Source: Acetobacteraceae bacterium
GTDB taxonomy: Bacteria; Pseudomonadota; Alphaproteobacteria; Acetobacterales; Acetobacteraceae
Direction: 5' to 3'
NCBI GenBank assembly: GCA_003133265.1
Contig: PKWQ01000334.1
Location: 1,611 to 6,653 of the forward strand
Length of the DNA: 5,043 nt
A model generated the notes under the pieces. That model made no database searches. It saw only the letters and a list, made by a program, of their open reading frames with translations, and had not been told where the DNA came from. Below, piece by piece: positions 4,598 through 5,043 of the stretch. Both the position numbers and the translations under genes were made by a program. Position 1 is the first letter of the stretch. Every line of letters begins with the position of its first letter.

Positions 4598-5043
4598 TCA
4601 GGGTGTCCGCGTGGTCGGATCGAGCGCTCTCAGCCCTTGCGGCAGCGCGCGCATCAGCGCGGTTTCCTGCGCGGCGCGCTGAAGATCGGCCACGCCATGC
4701 ACCGGATCGGCGATGAGCACGCGAAACATGTCGGCCAGCGGCCCGCTGCCCATGCGCGCCATCTCATGCGCGCGGAGCCCGGCGAGCGCCGTCTCGTCCC
4801 CCGCCTGCGTCGCCGCGCTGGCCAGCCGGACCAGCCGCCGGCGCTGCACCTCGTCCAGCGCGCCGTCCGTGGGCGTTGTCTTGCGGACATACTCGGCCAG
4901 CGCATTGGTGGCGCCGGCCCAATCCCTCGCCTGTTCCAGGATCGTCGCCCGCGCCTCGTCCGCCGCCGGGCTGGACAAGCCGGACAATGCCGCCAGGGCC
5001 TTGTCCCGCTCGCCGGTGCGCGCGCTGGCCGCGGCGAACAACA
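4598..5043 (-). CDS. Alanine-rich helical, TPR-like protein (C-terminal 147 residues; gene runs off the right edge)
   Basis: I do not recognise the full gene; only its C-terminal part is visible. The fragment is almost entirely predicted helix, rich in Ala, Leu and Arg. Its helical hairpins resemble tetratricopeptide repeats, for example MFAAASARTGERDKALAALS, then ATILEQARDWAGATNALAEY (about 33-52), and later VQRRRLVRLASAATQAGDET (about 65-84). The pattern of small residues and the 'A.....gd...A...L' spacing fit TPR or SEL1-like folds, but no repeat is a textbook consensus match. There is no membrane segment in the visible part. The frame is open to the window edge, and the only edge start is a TTG at 5041, so the true start lies outside. 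Proximity to flagellar genes hints at a motility or envelope scaffold role, but speDE lies between them, so this is weak. Confidence 0.75.
   Translation of the reverse strand, partial: LFAAASARTGERDKALAALSGLSSPAADEARATILEQARDWAGATNALAEYVRKTTPTDGALDEVQRRRLVRLASAATQAGDETALAGLRAHEMARMGSGPLADMFRVLIADPVHGVADLQRAAQETALMRALPQGLRALDPTTRTP

Overview
The window looks like a chromosomal piece of a high-G+C alphaproteobacterium, most likely a sphingomonad. The codon use is strongly G/C-ending, the gene order flgB-flgC-fliE-fliQ is common in alphaproteobacteria, and the proteins resemble sphingomonad homologues. The taxon is an inference from recalled protein similarity, not from a search.

Positions 1-1487 (minus strand) hold a flagellar basal-body and export operon read right to left. 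It runs flgB and flgC (proximal rod), fliE (MS-ring/rod adaptor), then after a 146-base gap fliQ (export gate), which leaves the window at position 1. From 1613 to 2968 (plus strand), divergent from flgB, lies a second flagellar unit: an unrecognised 100-residue helical protein, fliO and fliP. FliO helps assemble the gate, and FliP and FliQ form it together with FliR, which is not in the window. The two units share a 125-base divergent region (1488-1612) containing a perfect 7-bp inverted repeat. Together they encode the type III export gate core and the first axial parts built on it.

Positions 2982-4379 (minus strand) hold a polyamine pair, speD then speE, convergent with fliP and only 13 bases from it. 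SpeD decarboxylates S-adenosylmethionine and SpeE moves the resulting aminopropyl group to putrescine to make spermidine. A perfect 13-bp GC-rich hairpin lies between the two genes. The 218-base region upstream of speD holds several inverted repeats, including two 6-bp hairpins that compete for one arm.

From 4598 to the right edge (minus strand) is the C-terminal part of an alanine-rich helical, TPR-like protein of unknown function.

The protein-coding content is mostly conventional. I see no mobile element, CRISPR array, tRNA, rRNA or defence system. The less ordinary signals are the structured non-coding segments around speD and speE, the fliE-fliQ gap, and the small unrecognised gene beside fliO.
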